DNA of 64,000 bases from Paracyclopina nana (GCA_019096065.1 JAGUCH010000002.1:8072501-8136500); one strand, 5' to 3'; shown: positions 23,401 to 33,986, numbered from the stretch's first letter. Notes: generated by a model from the letters alone, not told the origin. Program-made: numbers and translations.

Positions 23401-25815
23401 CTTCGAAATGAAGTTGCCGATTGCAAAATGAAGAGCGCATCTAAGGATGAAACACTTCTTGAAAGAGAGAGAGCAATTCAAGGCTATGAGGAACAAAAGC
23501 AAGAAATGGCGGAAGAAGTCGCTACCAAGGAGGCTGAACTTGTTACGTCTGCCCAAAAAATCGAAAGTCTCAATGCTCAGTTGGCCAATTTAGCAAAGGA
23601 AAACGAAGAAACACAAGAGAAACTTCAAGAAGCAATTGAAAAAAGTTCCAATTTAGAGCGAGAGCTGAACGCAGCAAATGCACATAATGAGTCGCTCGTA
23701 GAGCAGGTAGAACTGGCTCAAATGAAGCTAACAGAAACGAATGAAATAAGAAATCAGGTAAACAACTTGCAGTTAGCGAAAAGTGTTCTTGAAAAGGCCG
23801 CTGGTGAAAATGGAGAAAGAATAGCCAGAGTCGAAAATGCTCTTAAGGACGAAAGGAGCAAAAACCGAGAATTGCAGCTCCAGCTTGACCTTCTCCAATC
23901 TGAGTTGAGCGAACAGAATCAAAATCAAGCCACCTTGCTTACCGACTATAAGCGTCGTGTTTCGGAGCTGGAAAAGGAAATAATGGATGTCAAGAATCGG
24001 GAGGCCTCTCTGAAAGACAATGAGCAAAATATGATTTCATATCAAAAAGAATTGCAGGAGAGAATTGACTCGTTCGAAAAACGAGAGGAGCATCTATCGC
24101 GAGAAATTCAACAGCTTCAAGAGACAATCGTTGACCTGAACGAAAGCATGGAGCGTCTCAAATTGGAGAAAGTAGAGGAAATCAACAAATTGAAGGCTGA
24201 TCTTGAAATCAAAATGCGACTCGAAAGAGAGAAGAAAAACTCATACAAAGAACTGCAAGTGCAATCAATCGAATATCAAAAGAAACTTCAAGACCAATTA
24301 ACAGCAATGGAATCCGAGTTGGAGGAGTCTAGGAAAAACGCGTCTAATTACGAAAAGGAAGCTAATTTACTGTCGGAAAAACTAGAGGAGTTAGCACAGC
24401 AACTATCTGACGCTCAAACAGAGCGTGACATTAGGGCTGCAGAGATCATTAAGAAAAAAGAAGAAATCGATGAACTAATTTCTAGTGCTCATGGTGCGAA
24501 GCGGGACTTGGAGCAACAAATTGAAGCCTTGTCAACCCAGAATCAAGATTTGCTGGACAAGCTAAAAGTGTCTTCGAACTCAGCCGAGCACGATAATCTT
24601 ATTGCACACCTCCAATCGAGCCATGAAAAGGAAAAGGAAGACCTCTCCACCCAGCTGAGCCAAGCTCTGTCCAGCCTGAGCACGGCACTGGAAACGGAGC
24701 ATGTTTTCAGCCAATTCAAGTCTGAAGTAGAGAACAAGAAAAGAGAACTTGACTCGGAGCTCGAAGAGACTAGGCAAAAATTGGAGGCCACAAATCAAAT
24801 GCTCTATGAAGCTCAGCATATTGGGAGCACCAGAGAGTCGGAGATAGAAGAGTTAAGGCTGCAAATACATTCATACGAAGAAGAGATGGAAGGCTTGAGA
24901 AAAGACCTCAAGGGCTCACAAGGGGACAAAGCAGCTCAAATGGTCGAGTTTGAAGAGTCTCTTGTGAAGCTTGAAAAAGAGATTGCTACGTTGAAGCAGA
25001 AAAATGAACAGCTACAAGACCAGGTGACAAATCAGAGCCGCCAAATAGAAGAGTCGCGTGAACAAAGCACATTGCAGTCTAATCAAAACGATGCTCATGA
25101 AAACGCTGTCAAGGCCCTTATTAGGAAATACGAGCAACAAATCATGGAAAAGGAAGAAGCATTCGACAACGAGCAAGCTCGAATTCGTGATGAGGCTGAA
25201 ACAAGGCTGAAGAAAACCATTCACGAATTCAATATTCAAATCGCCGACCTCAGGCAAGAGCTGTTTGAAAAATCGGCTCTGTATGACGATGTTCTTGAGC
25301 GTCACCAAAGTGAGCTTCAAGCCAAGCAAGCCGAGCTTGATCAGGAGGTGGAGAATTGCAATAGAATGTACCAGACCAAGTTGGCCGAACTTCAAGCAGC
25401 CAACGAGGAAAAGCTGGGGGACCTCGAGCAACATTACAGCAAGGACTTCAATAGCTGGAATTGGGAAAGAGCGGCCTCTCTTGACGAAGATGCTGTCGAA
25501 GATTTGCAGCGAACTCCGACGCGTGAGCAACGTGAACTGCAACTTCGTCAAGCCGCATTTTCGCCGCCAGCTACGCTAACATTGAATGTGACCTCCAATC
25601 ATGGCTGCAATCACACACATTCTCTGGAGGAAGCCACGGAATTCGAGTACCTAAAAAATGTCCTGTATCAGTATATGATTGGCAAGGAGTCTTTCACGCT
25701 AGCTCGGGTGCTTGCCACAGTGGTCAAATTCACTCCAGATGAGCTACGTGAAGTTCTCAAACACGAGGAGAAGCGGCGTTCCGTTTTCGCCTCGCTAGGA
25801 CTGCTACAACACTGA
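20488..25815 (+). CDS. GOLGA4: golgin-245/p230-like GRIP-domain golgin
   Basis: Five exons (20488-21255, 21304-21616, 21673-21938, 22005-22349, 22414-25815) join in phase to 1697 residues; the introns are 48 to 65 bp. The N-terminus MFKRFKDRLNE and the block SKEQLFQMLQKSRARYHKYKGRYADVVKAYQ...DKALRRISELREQ match golgin-245 (GOLGA4). A Ser-rich region follows, then about 1,300 residues of nearly continuous coiled coil. The C-terminal GRIP domain (about residues 1640-1690: EFEYLKNVLYQYMIGK...VVKFTPDEL) includes the conserved Tyr that binds Arl1-GTP in this family. These proteins tether vesicles at the trans-Golgi. The large last exon, more than 3.4 kb without a break, is notable. Confidence 0.92.
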
Positions 25816-26178
25816 ATGTGATCGTGTCATCTTCATTATCAACTAGTCGAATCCTATATATTTAATGAATGTTGATAAAGGCTGTTATTTCTACCGTGGA
25901 GGCCTCAATGGCATTTTTATATCGTCATCAAATTTAATTGCACCCCAGACGGGTCCCAGTCACCTATTATTTTGCGTTAGCCAGTTGCATCCCCTTATTT
26001 ATGTGCCACACTCGAACGCGTGTGAAATAAACCCTATTGCAGAGTTGGAGACATCCCAACATTGATTTTGCGTTTTCTAGCTTGGCATTCTGCTATATGC
26101 GGCACGCGAACAACGTCAGAGCTGCTTTTCAAATGTCATCCCACAGTCCTACTTGTTTATAAAGGTAAACAGTAGAAA
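25816..26178. other. spacer between golgin-245 and small membrane protein
   Basis: 3' UTR of golgin-245, with AATAAA at about 26026 as a likely polyadenylation signal, and the short promoter region of the next gene. Nothing else is seen. Confidence 0.5.
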
Positions 26179-26621
26179 ATGGATGAGGAGGAGAAGCTGT
26201 ACAACGTTGACAAAAATGGTAAAGGCCGAACTGAGCAGGCCCTCGAAATTCTCTCATCATCAGTTGTTCTACTCCTGTTGGGGGTTTCTCTTATGGTGGT
26301 GCTCCTATGCTTGTTTGCAAGATGCTCATGGTGGAAACAAGTAAGCTAAAACTGCCGAACTTAATTAAACCACACATTGCAAAAATAACGCAATTTCAAC
26401 AGGTGACTTCGAATCGAAATGCCAGCCAAAACAGACGACAACGAGCAAAAACCATGAGTACCTTGAGGGTTGATCCAAAGCTGGACTTCAAAGAGGGACA
26501 AATACATTTACAAGAAGCTCTCAAAGATTGGGACAAGTATTTTCGGTCCATCAAGATTGCACCGTTAACGAGTAACGAAACAACGACAACAGTGAAAATT
26601 GAAGAACTCGACACATTTTAG
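26179..26621 (+). CDS. small single-pass membrane protein, unknown family
   Basis: Two exons (26179-26340 and 26403-26621) are joined in phase 0 across a 62 bp GT-AG intron (GTAAGC...TTTCAACAG) and give 126 residues. The N-terminus is charged (MDEEEKLYNVDKNGKGR). One hydrophobic helix follows at about residues 27-48 (VVLLLLGVSLMVVLLCLF), then a basic juxtamembrane segment (NRRQRAK) and a hydrophilic tail. The topology suggests a type III or tail-type small integral membrane protein with a cytosolic C-terminus. I do not recognise it. The AATAAA at 26640 follows the stop closely and supports a real transcript. Confidence 0.6.
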
Positions 26622-27527
26622 CTTCACTATGTTGCCTGATAATAAATCATAACAATGTTTTTTAAAACTGAAAACTTCCAGGCTACAGGTGCTCTTTATT
26701 AATATAACATTAACACATTTTTTAAAGATCGTCCAATTCTTCCGAAATCTCATAAAAACAAATTGGAAGCTGAAAATTGATTCTTAGAACGAGAAATTGA
26801 CGATTGCTTGTGAAATGGCTATTTGACCCAATATGAGCGAACTAATTTTAAAATAATCCTGTCGAATGTTTAAGAAATAGAATTTTAAAAAAAGTCTTAT
26901 GTTTTCTGCTTGGCTTAGCAAGTCTAAACTATTCCGTGAAAATTAAGGCCTTTTGTAATATCCGATTTTTAGTCAAATATTTTATTTTGAATTTTTTCTG
27001 CTTATTGATCGAAATTAAAAAAAATACATTAAAATATCATAGTGACTTCAGAAACGATCCTAATCAAAAGTTTTCCTTTTTAAAGTATTTAGTTTTGATG
27101 CATGACATACAGCCTGAATGAATCAACTTGACATCGCAGTCTGGCTATTACCTATGATTCTTTTACCCAGGCAATGCAGCGAGAGAACGAAAAATCCCTC
27201 AACCGGAAATATTGCTGAACCGCAAGACAGATCCGCTACCATGATTTAGCTTTACTTTGCACGTTGAAGCGAAGCAAAAAATCTACAAAAAGTAATTGCA
27301 CTTCTGCACTCCGTTAAGGTTGCGTAGAAAAATTCTAACTTCATTTTTGACATCTCTCCTACAAGTGGCCAAAGTAATTACCTTAATATCAAGATTGAAT
27401 AACGTGCGCTCTTTGCTAAGGCTCAAGAGCCTTTTTTTCCTAACCTGGAGCTTGTACACTGCATTTAACTCGCGCGCCTTTTCAGTTACTCTACAAGAGG
27501 AGACTCGCCGCATCAATGTTTTAAAAC
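26622..27527. other. intergenic region upstream of prolyl 4-hydroxylase
   Basis: AT-rich sequence with the polyadenylation signal of the preceding gene at its left edge. No gene, RNA or repeat recognised. Confidence 0.5.
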
Positions 27528-29336
27528 ATGGAAGTAATTATACTCTACTTACTTGTTCTATGTCATTATGAAACAATGGCAATGGTCAATATTATGTCTT
27601 ATGGGGACAATGACAATTTGATGGCATCAACTTTCCAACTGGGAGAGTTGTTAAAAGAAGAAATGAAATTTGTGCGAGAGTTGAAGTCATACGTGGAGAT
27701 AGTTAAGCAAGAAGCACATTACCTGGAGGCTCACCTGAAAGCGTACTACGAAAATTGGGATTTTGAAAAAATTCAAGACGTGGATGCACACATAGCCCAC
27801 CCTATCAATGCATTGACTATTCTTAAAAGGACAAGTGCTCTTGGAGATTATTTTCAGTCGAAAGATATTGAGGCCAAAAAAGAGCAGCTAAGAAATTTGA
27901 CAAAACATTTTCCCTCACATGAACACTATTTCACAGCATGCGGCTCAATAGCTCTAATTCAAGAATCTTACGGTCAACCGACAGATGATGTTGCCACTGG
28001 AGTGCTAACGTTTAGAAACATATCCTATCCCGCAACCAATAAACTGGATATATTAGATATGGTCAACATTGGGCTGGGTGCTGCTAATAGGTTCTGGTAT
28101 GATACCAGCGTTGAATGGCTGAAAAAAGCAGTGGATATGATCGACAATAGCACCCAAGAGCAAGTGGCTGAAACAGCTAGAGTTCAGCTAGAAGAGGTAA
28201 TTAGTGTCCACGATCAAGTGCTTGACCAAAAGGGCCCAGTTTCTGAGAACCACAGAACATTTAGCATTCCATTTGATGCAAAGCTAAGAAAGAAAAAGAA
28301 GTACAAAGAGGCTAAAAAAAGGAAAACGAAACATGTGGAAAAGCAGCAGAAACTCATGCCTATTTTCAAGCTTCCCTCAAATGCCGAAAGGCTTCGTGCT
28401 GATTACCAATGGAATTTCATGTCATTATGCAGAGAAGGATCAAGCCGTTGGCGAGAGCCTATCCACGACTTGAAGCTAATGTGCCAGCTTCAACATCACG
28501 GCGATCCTTACCTCAGAGTAGGTCCATTCAAAATGGAAGAGCTCAATGAGGAGCCATACATAATTTCCTTACCAGACTTCGTATCGGAAAAGATAATAAG
28601 CGAGATCAAATCTCTGGCTGCAAATCGACTCGAAATGAGCCAAGTCAGTGAAGCCCAAATGACAAATACTTTTTTAAGGACAAGTAAGCAGGCGTGGATA
28701 GCCGATAAGTTTTTTATACAGGCAAATGAGACAAAAGTGTCCTTAGCTAGCAAAAAGAAAATGTACCACCTAGTTACTCCCGAGTCCATCTACAATGAAA
28801 GAGTGATCAAAGATGACTCTTACAAGTTAGTCACTTCCACACTTAACTCAAGAATAAGCCTAGCCTCACAGCTGATGACTCAAGGACCCTACTCATCAGA
28901 GCAATATCAAGTGGCAAATTATGGACTGGGTGGGCAGTACGGCTTACACTTCGATCCTTTTTTCAAGTATGATAAGCATTCCACTGAGGCAGATGAAACT
29001 GGAGATCGGTTTGCAACTTTCATGATTTATCTCAGTGATGTCGAAGCAGGAGGGGACACAGCGTTTCCAATGATAGGCTTAAGCTCCAAGGCTCAGAAGG
29101 GAACAGCCATTCTTTGGATCAATAATAAACCAAGCGGCCTGCCAGACAAGTTGACTGGACACGGGGGTTGTCCAGTGCTGGTGGGATCGAAATGGATTGC
29201 AAATAAGTGGATACTAGACAATGATCAGCTAATGAAATTTCCATGCGCTTTGCTACCAGAGGGTTCCCGAGGAATGTTGGATATGTTCCGAAATCAAAAT
29301 TTATCGTTAACTAATTTCAAGGTATGGCTCGATTGA
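27528..29336 (+). CDS. P4HA: collagen prolyl 4-hydroxylase subunit alpha
   Basis: A single exon encodes 602 residues. A hydrophobic N-terminus (MEVIILYLLVLCHY) acts as signal peptide. The P4Ha N-terminal helical dimerisation region and a TPR-like peptide-binding region follow, then the 2-oxoglutarate/Fe(II) dioxygenase domain. Iron ligands H474, D476 (YGLHFDPF) and H545 and the 2-oxoglutarate Lys K555 (GHGGCPVLVGSKW) keep the spacing of human P4HA1 (H412, D414, H483, K493). The enzyme hydroxylates proline in X-Pro-Gly collagen repeats in the ER together with PDI. The gene has no intron in the body. A possible 47 bp intron at 29322-29368 would replace the last residues with a highly acidic tail. 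AATAAA at 29340 fits the unspliced end better. Confidence 0.92.
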   Translation: MEVIILYLLVLCHYETMAMVNIMSYGDNDNLMASTFQLGELLKEEMKFVRELKSYVEIVKQEAHYLEAHLKAYYENWDFEKIQDVDAHIAHPINALTILKRTSALGDYFQSKDIEAKKEQLRNLTKHFPSHEHYFTACGSIALIQESYGQPTDDVATGVLTFRNISYPATNKLDILDMVNIGLGAANRFWYDTSVEWLKKAVDMIDNSTQEQVAETARVQLEEVISVHDQVLDQKGPVSENHRTFSIPFDAKLRKKKKYKEAKKRKTKHVEKQQKLMPIFKLPSNAERLRADYQWNFMSLCREGSSRWREPIHDLKLMCQLQHHGDPYLRVGPFKMEELNEEPYIISLPDFVSEKIISEIKSLAANRLEMSQVSEAQMTNTFLRTSKQAWIADKFFIQANETKVSLASKKKMYHLVTPESIYNERVIKDDSYKLVTSTLNSRISLASQLMTQGPYSSEQYQVANYGLGGQYGLHFDPFFKYDKHSTEADETGDRFATFMIYLSDVEAGGDTAFPMIGLSSKAQKGTAILWINNKPSGLPDKLTGHGGCPVLVGSKWIANKWILDNDQLMKFPCALLPEGSRGMLDMFRNQNLSLTNFKVWLD

Positions 29337-29369
29337 AAAAATAAACGCTTTCCTTAAAAATTTTTAGCT

Positions 29370-31283
29370 CTACGAAGAAGATGAGCTTGAAGATGATGAG
29401 CTTGATGATGAGCTTGAAGACGACGAGCTTGAAGACGATGAGCTTGACGAAGATGAGCTAGAAGATGAGCTTGAAGGTGATGAACTTGGAGATGTGGAGC
29501 TTGATGATGAAGGGCTTGAAGAAGTTGAGCTGGACGATGATGGGCTTGCAGAATCTGAGCTTGACTGTGATGGGCTGGGGGAGGGTGAAGAATTCGACGA
29601 AGATAAATCGGATGCAGCCGAGGGATTAGACTTAGTTGAGCTGGAGGATGAGTCAGATTGGGAAGCACTTGTACTTGTTCTGAATCCATTAGCTGACTGA
29701 TTTGAATTTTTAAAGTCACCAGACGTACCAGAATCATCAACAGATGCTCCTGATTTGTAAGGTTTTTCGGAGGTTTCCGAGCCAATGTCAGATTGGGATA
29801 ATGAGCTTTCACCTTTTTCTGATGAGATTGCCATTAGATCAGAGTCTTCAAACCCTTCAGAGGAAATGCTTTGACCATCCTCACCTGACTCATGCGATGA
29901 TGATTCAGGTTCTTTGTTTCTCGCTGAATATGCTTCAGTTTCGGATCCCTCATCAGTATCTCCAGACTGCTTGATCGTTGAGGCTCGGCTCGTAGTAACT
30001 TCATCACCAGAATTTGCATTGACAGCAGTTTTATCATCATCAGAAGACTCCAAGCTAGTCCCGCTATTGTCACTTTCTTTGTCACCGGCATAAAATCCTG
30101 CAGCAAATCCACCTGCTGTTTTTAACATGGAGCTTTCTTCTGGACCTTCTGGGGTAGAAGCCTGCTCACCTTCATCTTTGCCTTCGACAATTTTGCCATC
30201 CTTCTTAGCAAAATGATTTTTTGGCACATTTTGATGGTGCTTTCCATGGTGACGATGAGGAGCTTTTTCTTTAGCATTTTTTAGATGGTGATGTTTTGTA
30301 TTAACATGATGCGCTCTCTGATTTTGGCTTTTGTGCTTGTTAGCATTTAAATGCCTTTGCAACATATTTCCACCATGACGTCGGCTCAAATTTTTGTGGC
30401 GATCCATATGTTCGGATCGCTTAAGATGATGGTGGCTATCTTCACCACGCTCTTTAGCATGGTGGACACGAGAAAAGTTGTTTTCGCCATGATGAAATCT
30501 TTTGAAATGGTGGTCATTCCGCATGATTTTTTCTCCATGCTTTTTGGCATGACGGTGGCCAAGAAATGCATGATTTTCAAGATGCCGTTTCGTTTGCTGG
30601 TAGGCTTCGTCAGGCTTTACAGAGTGTTGTTTTTGGATGTAATCAAAGTCGTTGATGCCACCAGCTTTGGTTTCATTGTATGCTAAATCTGAAGGGAGAA
30701 GTAGTCTTTTGTCGTTTTTCCTTTCGTGGATTTGGTTATCTGAGAGGTGTTTGTGATTGAAAGAAACGTGCTTCTTCGACTTGTGTTTTCTAAATTCGTC
30801 GCTATCTTCCAGTTCATCAAATTGAATATTTGGTGGAGCACCAGACCTTTTCTTCGCACGCTTTTCGTGCCTTTGATCGACCATTGGCGATGAACTAGAT
30901 TTTGCTTCATACGGCAAATGGAGCTTTGATTGTTTCGGAAGTGGATAATTCTGCTTGACGTTCTTTAGCAAATCATGTCCATGACCAGAATCTCCATATA
31001 CATCATGCACAACAAAGGCAACTGAATCGTTGATGACAACCTGTTGAGGTGCTTGATTTGAAGAATTTTGCCGATTTGCCAATGAATCAGACGCTTCAAC
31101 AAGCATTTCTCTTTTAAAATCAGTTATTTGCTTTTTCTTTCGGTTGATGCAAGCAGCAACGATGCCCAGCACAACCGCAATAACGACTAGAACGGTCAAC
31201 ACCACCAAAAATGCTAGAATAGGAACTTTGTAGGCTCTTGGAACCTTCGAGTTGACCGAAGACGTAAAATTTGAGCTATCCAT
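29370..31283 (-). CDS. single-pass membrane protein with His-rich and poly-Ser regions
   Basis: The frame is open from 31451, but the likely start is the Met at 31283 (MDSSNFTSSVNSKV), just after an AG acceptor-like site. A matching donor GTAAGT (minus strand) at 31397 suggests a 5' UTR intron. That gives about 637 residues. A short extracellular-type N-terminus precedes one helix (residues about 22-47, VPILAFLVVLTVLVVIAVVLGIV) and a KKK stop-transfer. Next comes a region rich in His/Lys/Arg (KHHHLKN, HRHHGKHHQ), then an acidic Ser/Glu region, and finally nearly pure serine. The His-rich part could bind metal; that is only an inference from composition. No family recognised. It ends 33 bp from the convergent prolyl hydroxylase gene. 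Confidence 0.65.
   Translation of the reverse strand: MDSSNFTSSVNSKVPRAYKVPILAFLVVLTVLVVIAVVLGIVAACINRKKKQITDFKREMLVEASDSLANRQNSSNQAPQQVVINDSVAFVVHDVYGDSGHGHDLLKNVKQNYPLPKQSKLHLPYEAKSSSSPMVDQRHEKRAKKRSGAPPNIQFDELEDSDEFRKHKSKKHVSFNHKHLSDNQIHERKNDKRLLLPSDLAYNETKAGGINDFDYIQKQHSVKPDEAYQQTKRHLENHAFLGHRHAKKHGEKIMRNDHHFKRFHHGENNFSRVHHAKERGEDSHHHLKRSEHMDRHKNLSRRHGGNMLQRHLNANKHKSQNQRAHHVNTKHHHLKNAKEKAPHRHHGKHHQNVPKNHFAKKDGKIVEGKDEGEQASTPEGPEESSMLKTAGGFAAGFYAGDKESDNSGTSLESSDDDKTAVNANSGDEVTTSRASTIKQSGDTDEGSETEAYSARNKEPESSSHESGEDGQSISSEGFEDSDLMAISSEKGESSLSQSDIGSETSEKPYKSGASVDDSGTSGDFKNSNQSANGFRTSTSASQSDSSSSSTKSNPSAASDLSSSNSSPSPSPSQSSSDSASPSSSSSTSSSPSSSSSTSPSSSPSSSSSSSSSSSSSSSSSSSSSSSSSSSSSSSSSS
29373..29560. 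repeat. imperfect 12-bp repeat tract (GATGAGCTTGAA)
   Basis: Degenerate units of about 12 bp (GATGAGCTTGAA, GACGACGAGCTTGAA) run in tandem. On the minus strand they encode the poly-Ser end of the membrane protein. On the plus strand they read as an open acidic frame (Asp/Glu/Leu). Such tracts expand and contract by slippage. Confidence 0.75.
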
Positions 31284-32081
31284 TCTAGTCGGATGATCAT
31301 CAAATTCCAATAATTTAGAGCAACGATTTGGCGATATAAATATGTAATACATTTTTACGCTATTAAGATCTCGCGGAAAACAAAAAATGAACTTACCTTT
31401 TTCCCCGAAGCTCGGCAATATCGCGATATCACTTAGGCTCTGTCTCAACACTGTTGATGGAAGGCTAAATCACTTTTGAACTCAACTGAAATTCTTAGAT
31501 TTCTGTACAAGCGCGTTGCCAGATGATTTTTGTGAAAACCCGTCTGCTTTCTACAAAAACCGCCGGTCTGGTTATTATTTTTAGCTTTTAAGCAACAAAA
31601 GTATCTTGAGGAATTGTAACCGCTAAGCGACAAACGTTACGTGAATTCCGCCCAGGCACCCACTATTCTAAGAAAAATCATCGATATCATTCAATTATTA
31701 AGTTAGATCGCATAATTGAAAGCACCACCATATAACTACCGGTTCCGCACAAAAGAGCCGCATCTCGCAGCACTATTTACAAGTCAAATCAGTCAGCTGC
31801 CACATGCTCGTAGTAGTCAGTAGTAACTAGTCAGTACTCACTACTCAGTAGTCAGCTGAAGTCCTATGGTTGAAGGGAAGGGGAAAACTGCGAATCATAA
31901 CTAAAGGTGAGCGACTCACAAGAATTCATAGAGTAGAATATTTAGCACCCTTCAAGAATTCTATCAATTCTTTAATCCTGCTAGTTAGACCATGCGTTTA
32001 TTTCACCCTCGGGCTATCGTACCATGAGTTACGAAAGTTAGAAAGCTCAAAGCTGAGAAAAGACCGTGGAACAACTGATTA
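31284..32081. other. upstream region of the His/Ser-rich gene
   Basis: 5' region of the minus-strand gene. A patch at about 31807-31858 repeats CAGTAGT/CAGTACT-like words several times (TAGTAGTCAGTAGTAACTAG). No gene is visible to the right of it. Confidence 0.45.
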
Positions 32082-32772
32082 GTGATGGAACGAGTTTCAG
32101 CTTGGCTTGAAAGCTTGAAACTAGGACCTTTCCATGTGCTCACTTCTGGTTTTGAGGTACAAAAAAATGTACCACACAAAACCGTTTTTGCAAGACCGTT
32201 TTCAATGTTTTTTTACGTTTTTGCTGAGACGTATATAAAATATAAGTCTCTGCGTTTTTGTTTACTTTTTGCGTACAGGCCTTTTTACTTTTTTTGCTAC
32301 TTGGCTAAGACCAATTTTTTTGTACCATCAAAAACCGTTTTTCAGACATGTTTTTGGTACAAGCACATGGTAAGGATCTAAAACCCAGCTTGAGCTACAT
32401 AAGCGAAAAGCTTGGGATCGCTCGAACCAAATTTTGAAAAGCTTGAAATTGCGAAACTAAATCCTCTTTTCAATCAAAAGAAAAAGGGACTAATTTTAGA
32501 ATTTACAAATTTCTAAGGAATGCAATACTAAACTTACAAGTTTAAGCTTTTTCTGTCATTTTTTGCGTTTTATGGGTAATTCTGTCAAGTCTTGTAACAA
32601 ATTGCCATTTTTGTATCATAATACTAAAGAAAGTGAATAGCTTGAAAAAAGCTTGAAATATGAAAGTTTGAGCTTGAAAAAGCCTGATAATAATTTTCAA
32701 AACCTTGGGATTGTCAAACACCTTTTGAAAAGCTTGAAACTTGATCAAGCTGAAATCCGGCTGTTCCATCAC
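32082..32772 (+). mobile_element. MITE family C, copy 1, with a nested insertion
   Basis: TA dinucleotides flank inverted ends GTGATGGAAC...GTTCCATCAC. The interior repeats AAGCTTGAAA-like words many times. It aligns along its length with the copy at 33555-33986, except for a 255 bp insertion at 32124-32378. TA flanks suggest Tc1/mariner-type mobilisation, which is an inference. No coding capacity. Confidence 0.85.
32124..32378 (+). mobile_element. small inverted-repeat element nested in MITE C copy 1
   Basis: It interrupts the family C sequence between CTTGAAACTA and TAAAACCCAGC; the second family C copy reads through without it. The ends are imperfect inverted repeats (GGACCTTTCCATGTGCT and the reverse complement of GATCCTTACCATGTGCT, 14 of 17 matching), flanked by TA or CTA on both sides. 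Inside is a near-palindrome GGTACAAAAAAATGTACC at 32157. Confidence 0.8.
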
Positions 32773-32774
32773 TA

Positions 32775-33533
32775 CAATTACGATCGCCGTCATTTAGCGC
32801 TAAAAGTTCCAAAAAATGCAAAATAGAGGGCGTATCAACCCTCGTGCAAACTCACGACAACATTTTCGCGCAAAAATTAAGAGGACGGAGCTTAATCTCA
32901 GATCCAGATGTGGTATTTTGATTTAGCTGTCAAACTGGCATTTTTATGAATTAATCAACAGAATTGTGTAGCAGCACTGATCGAATTGAAAACTTCCATA
33001 CAAAAGTTTGGGCGATTTTAAGTGCAAGTTCGAGCTCAAAAGTTGTTCTTTAGTTCCAAATGGCATTTTTTAATGTTTTCTGACCCTAAAGCTTGAATTT
33101 TGCGTCTTTTGTTTCATTGACTTTTCTAATAGAGCTATGACTCCAACAGAATCTACCAAAATGCCTTTTAAGTGGGCTCTGAAAATCCAAGTTTGAGGTC
33201 ATTTTCGATCCGTCTCTTCTTCTTAGTGCAAGCTGCTGGGAAGAAACTGCCGCTATAAAATGAGCGCGATGCTCAGGATCATCTCTGATATGAAGCATGT
33301 ATGCGCCAATCGACCTGAATTCAGACCAAATTTCACGAAAATGGTAACAAAATGATCACCATTAATCAAGGATTTTAGATATCGGAATGAAAATAACTGA
33401 AATCAATGAATTCTCAAAAAAAAATATCAAGCTTTTTGTTTATGTTTGATGACGTCACATCTGCAAATGCTTTTACCGCCATCTGTTGCAGGCCTTTTAA
33501 CTAAAATGTTGTGTTTGACGGCGATCGTAATTG
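32775..33533 (+). mobile_element. inverted-repeat element D, bracketed by two family C copies
   Basis: A perfect 18 bp inverted repeat, CAATTACGATCGCCGTCA, is found at 32775-32792 and, reverse-complemented, at 33516-33533. The 759 bp unit has no coding capacity and carries TGACGTCA at 33450 and ACCGCCATCTG at 33475. Target duplication is not obvious because family C elements abut or nearly abut both sides. Confidence 0.7.
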
Positions 33534-33554
33534 ATCGCGATCGGGATTGAACTA

Positions 33555-33986
33555 GTGATGGAACGAGCTTTAGCTTGGCTTAAAAGCTTGGCACTAAAAT
33601 CCAGCTTGAGCAACATAGGCAAAAAGCTTTGGATCGCTCGAACCAGATTTTGAAAAGCTTGAAAGCAATAAAATGTAAAGCTCGATGAAGCTTAACACCA
33701 AAAATAATAAAAATTAATCCATTTTTTAATATAACGAAATAAAGCTATGTTGAACTTAAAATTAAGGCATTTATGTCATTGTTTACTTTTTTGTGTATTT
33801 TTGTCAAATTAGCCTCTTTTCATATCAAATTTCTAAAAAAAATTAAAAGTTTGAAAAAAGCTTGAACTGTGAAAGTTTGAGCTTGGAAAACTTTGAAAAT
33901 AATTTTCAAAGGTTTGGGATCGCTCGAACACTTTTCAAATAGCTCGAAGCTTGATCTTGCTGAAAATTTCCGACTCGTTCCATCAC
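33555..33986 (+). mobile_element. MITE family C, copy 2
   Basis: A 432 bp element has ends GTGATGGAACGAG and CTCGTTCCATCAC (perfect 13 bp inverted repeat), flanked by TA on each side. It is colinear with copy 1 at 32082-32772, and both contain repeated AAGCTTGAAA words. Non-autonomous. Confidence 0.88.

Noticed and set aside
25012-25551. Minus-strand hydrophobic ORF opposite golgin-245
   Set aside because: Antisense of coiled-coil coding sequence often reads as hydrophobic and open; there is no splice or start context.
29354-29812. Minus-strand ORF rich in His, Gln and Leu
   Set aside because: It is another frame of the 12-bp repeat and neighbouring Ser-rich coding sequence; the repeat is open in several frames.
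31807-31858. CAGTAGT-rich patch as a microsatellite or regulatory array
   Set aside because: The units are too irregular to call a tandem repeat and no known binding site is evident; noted only in the spacer entry.
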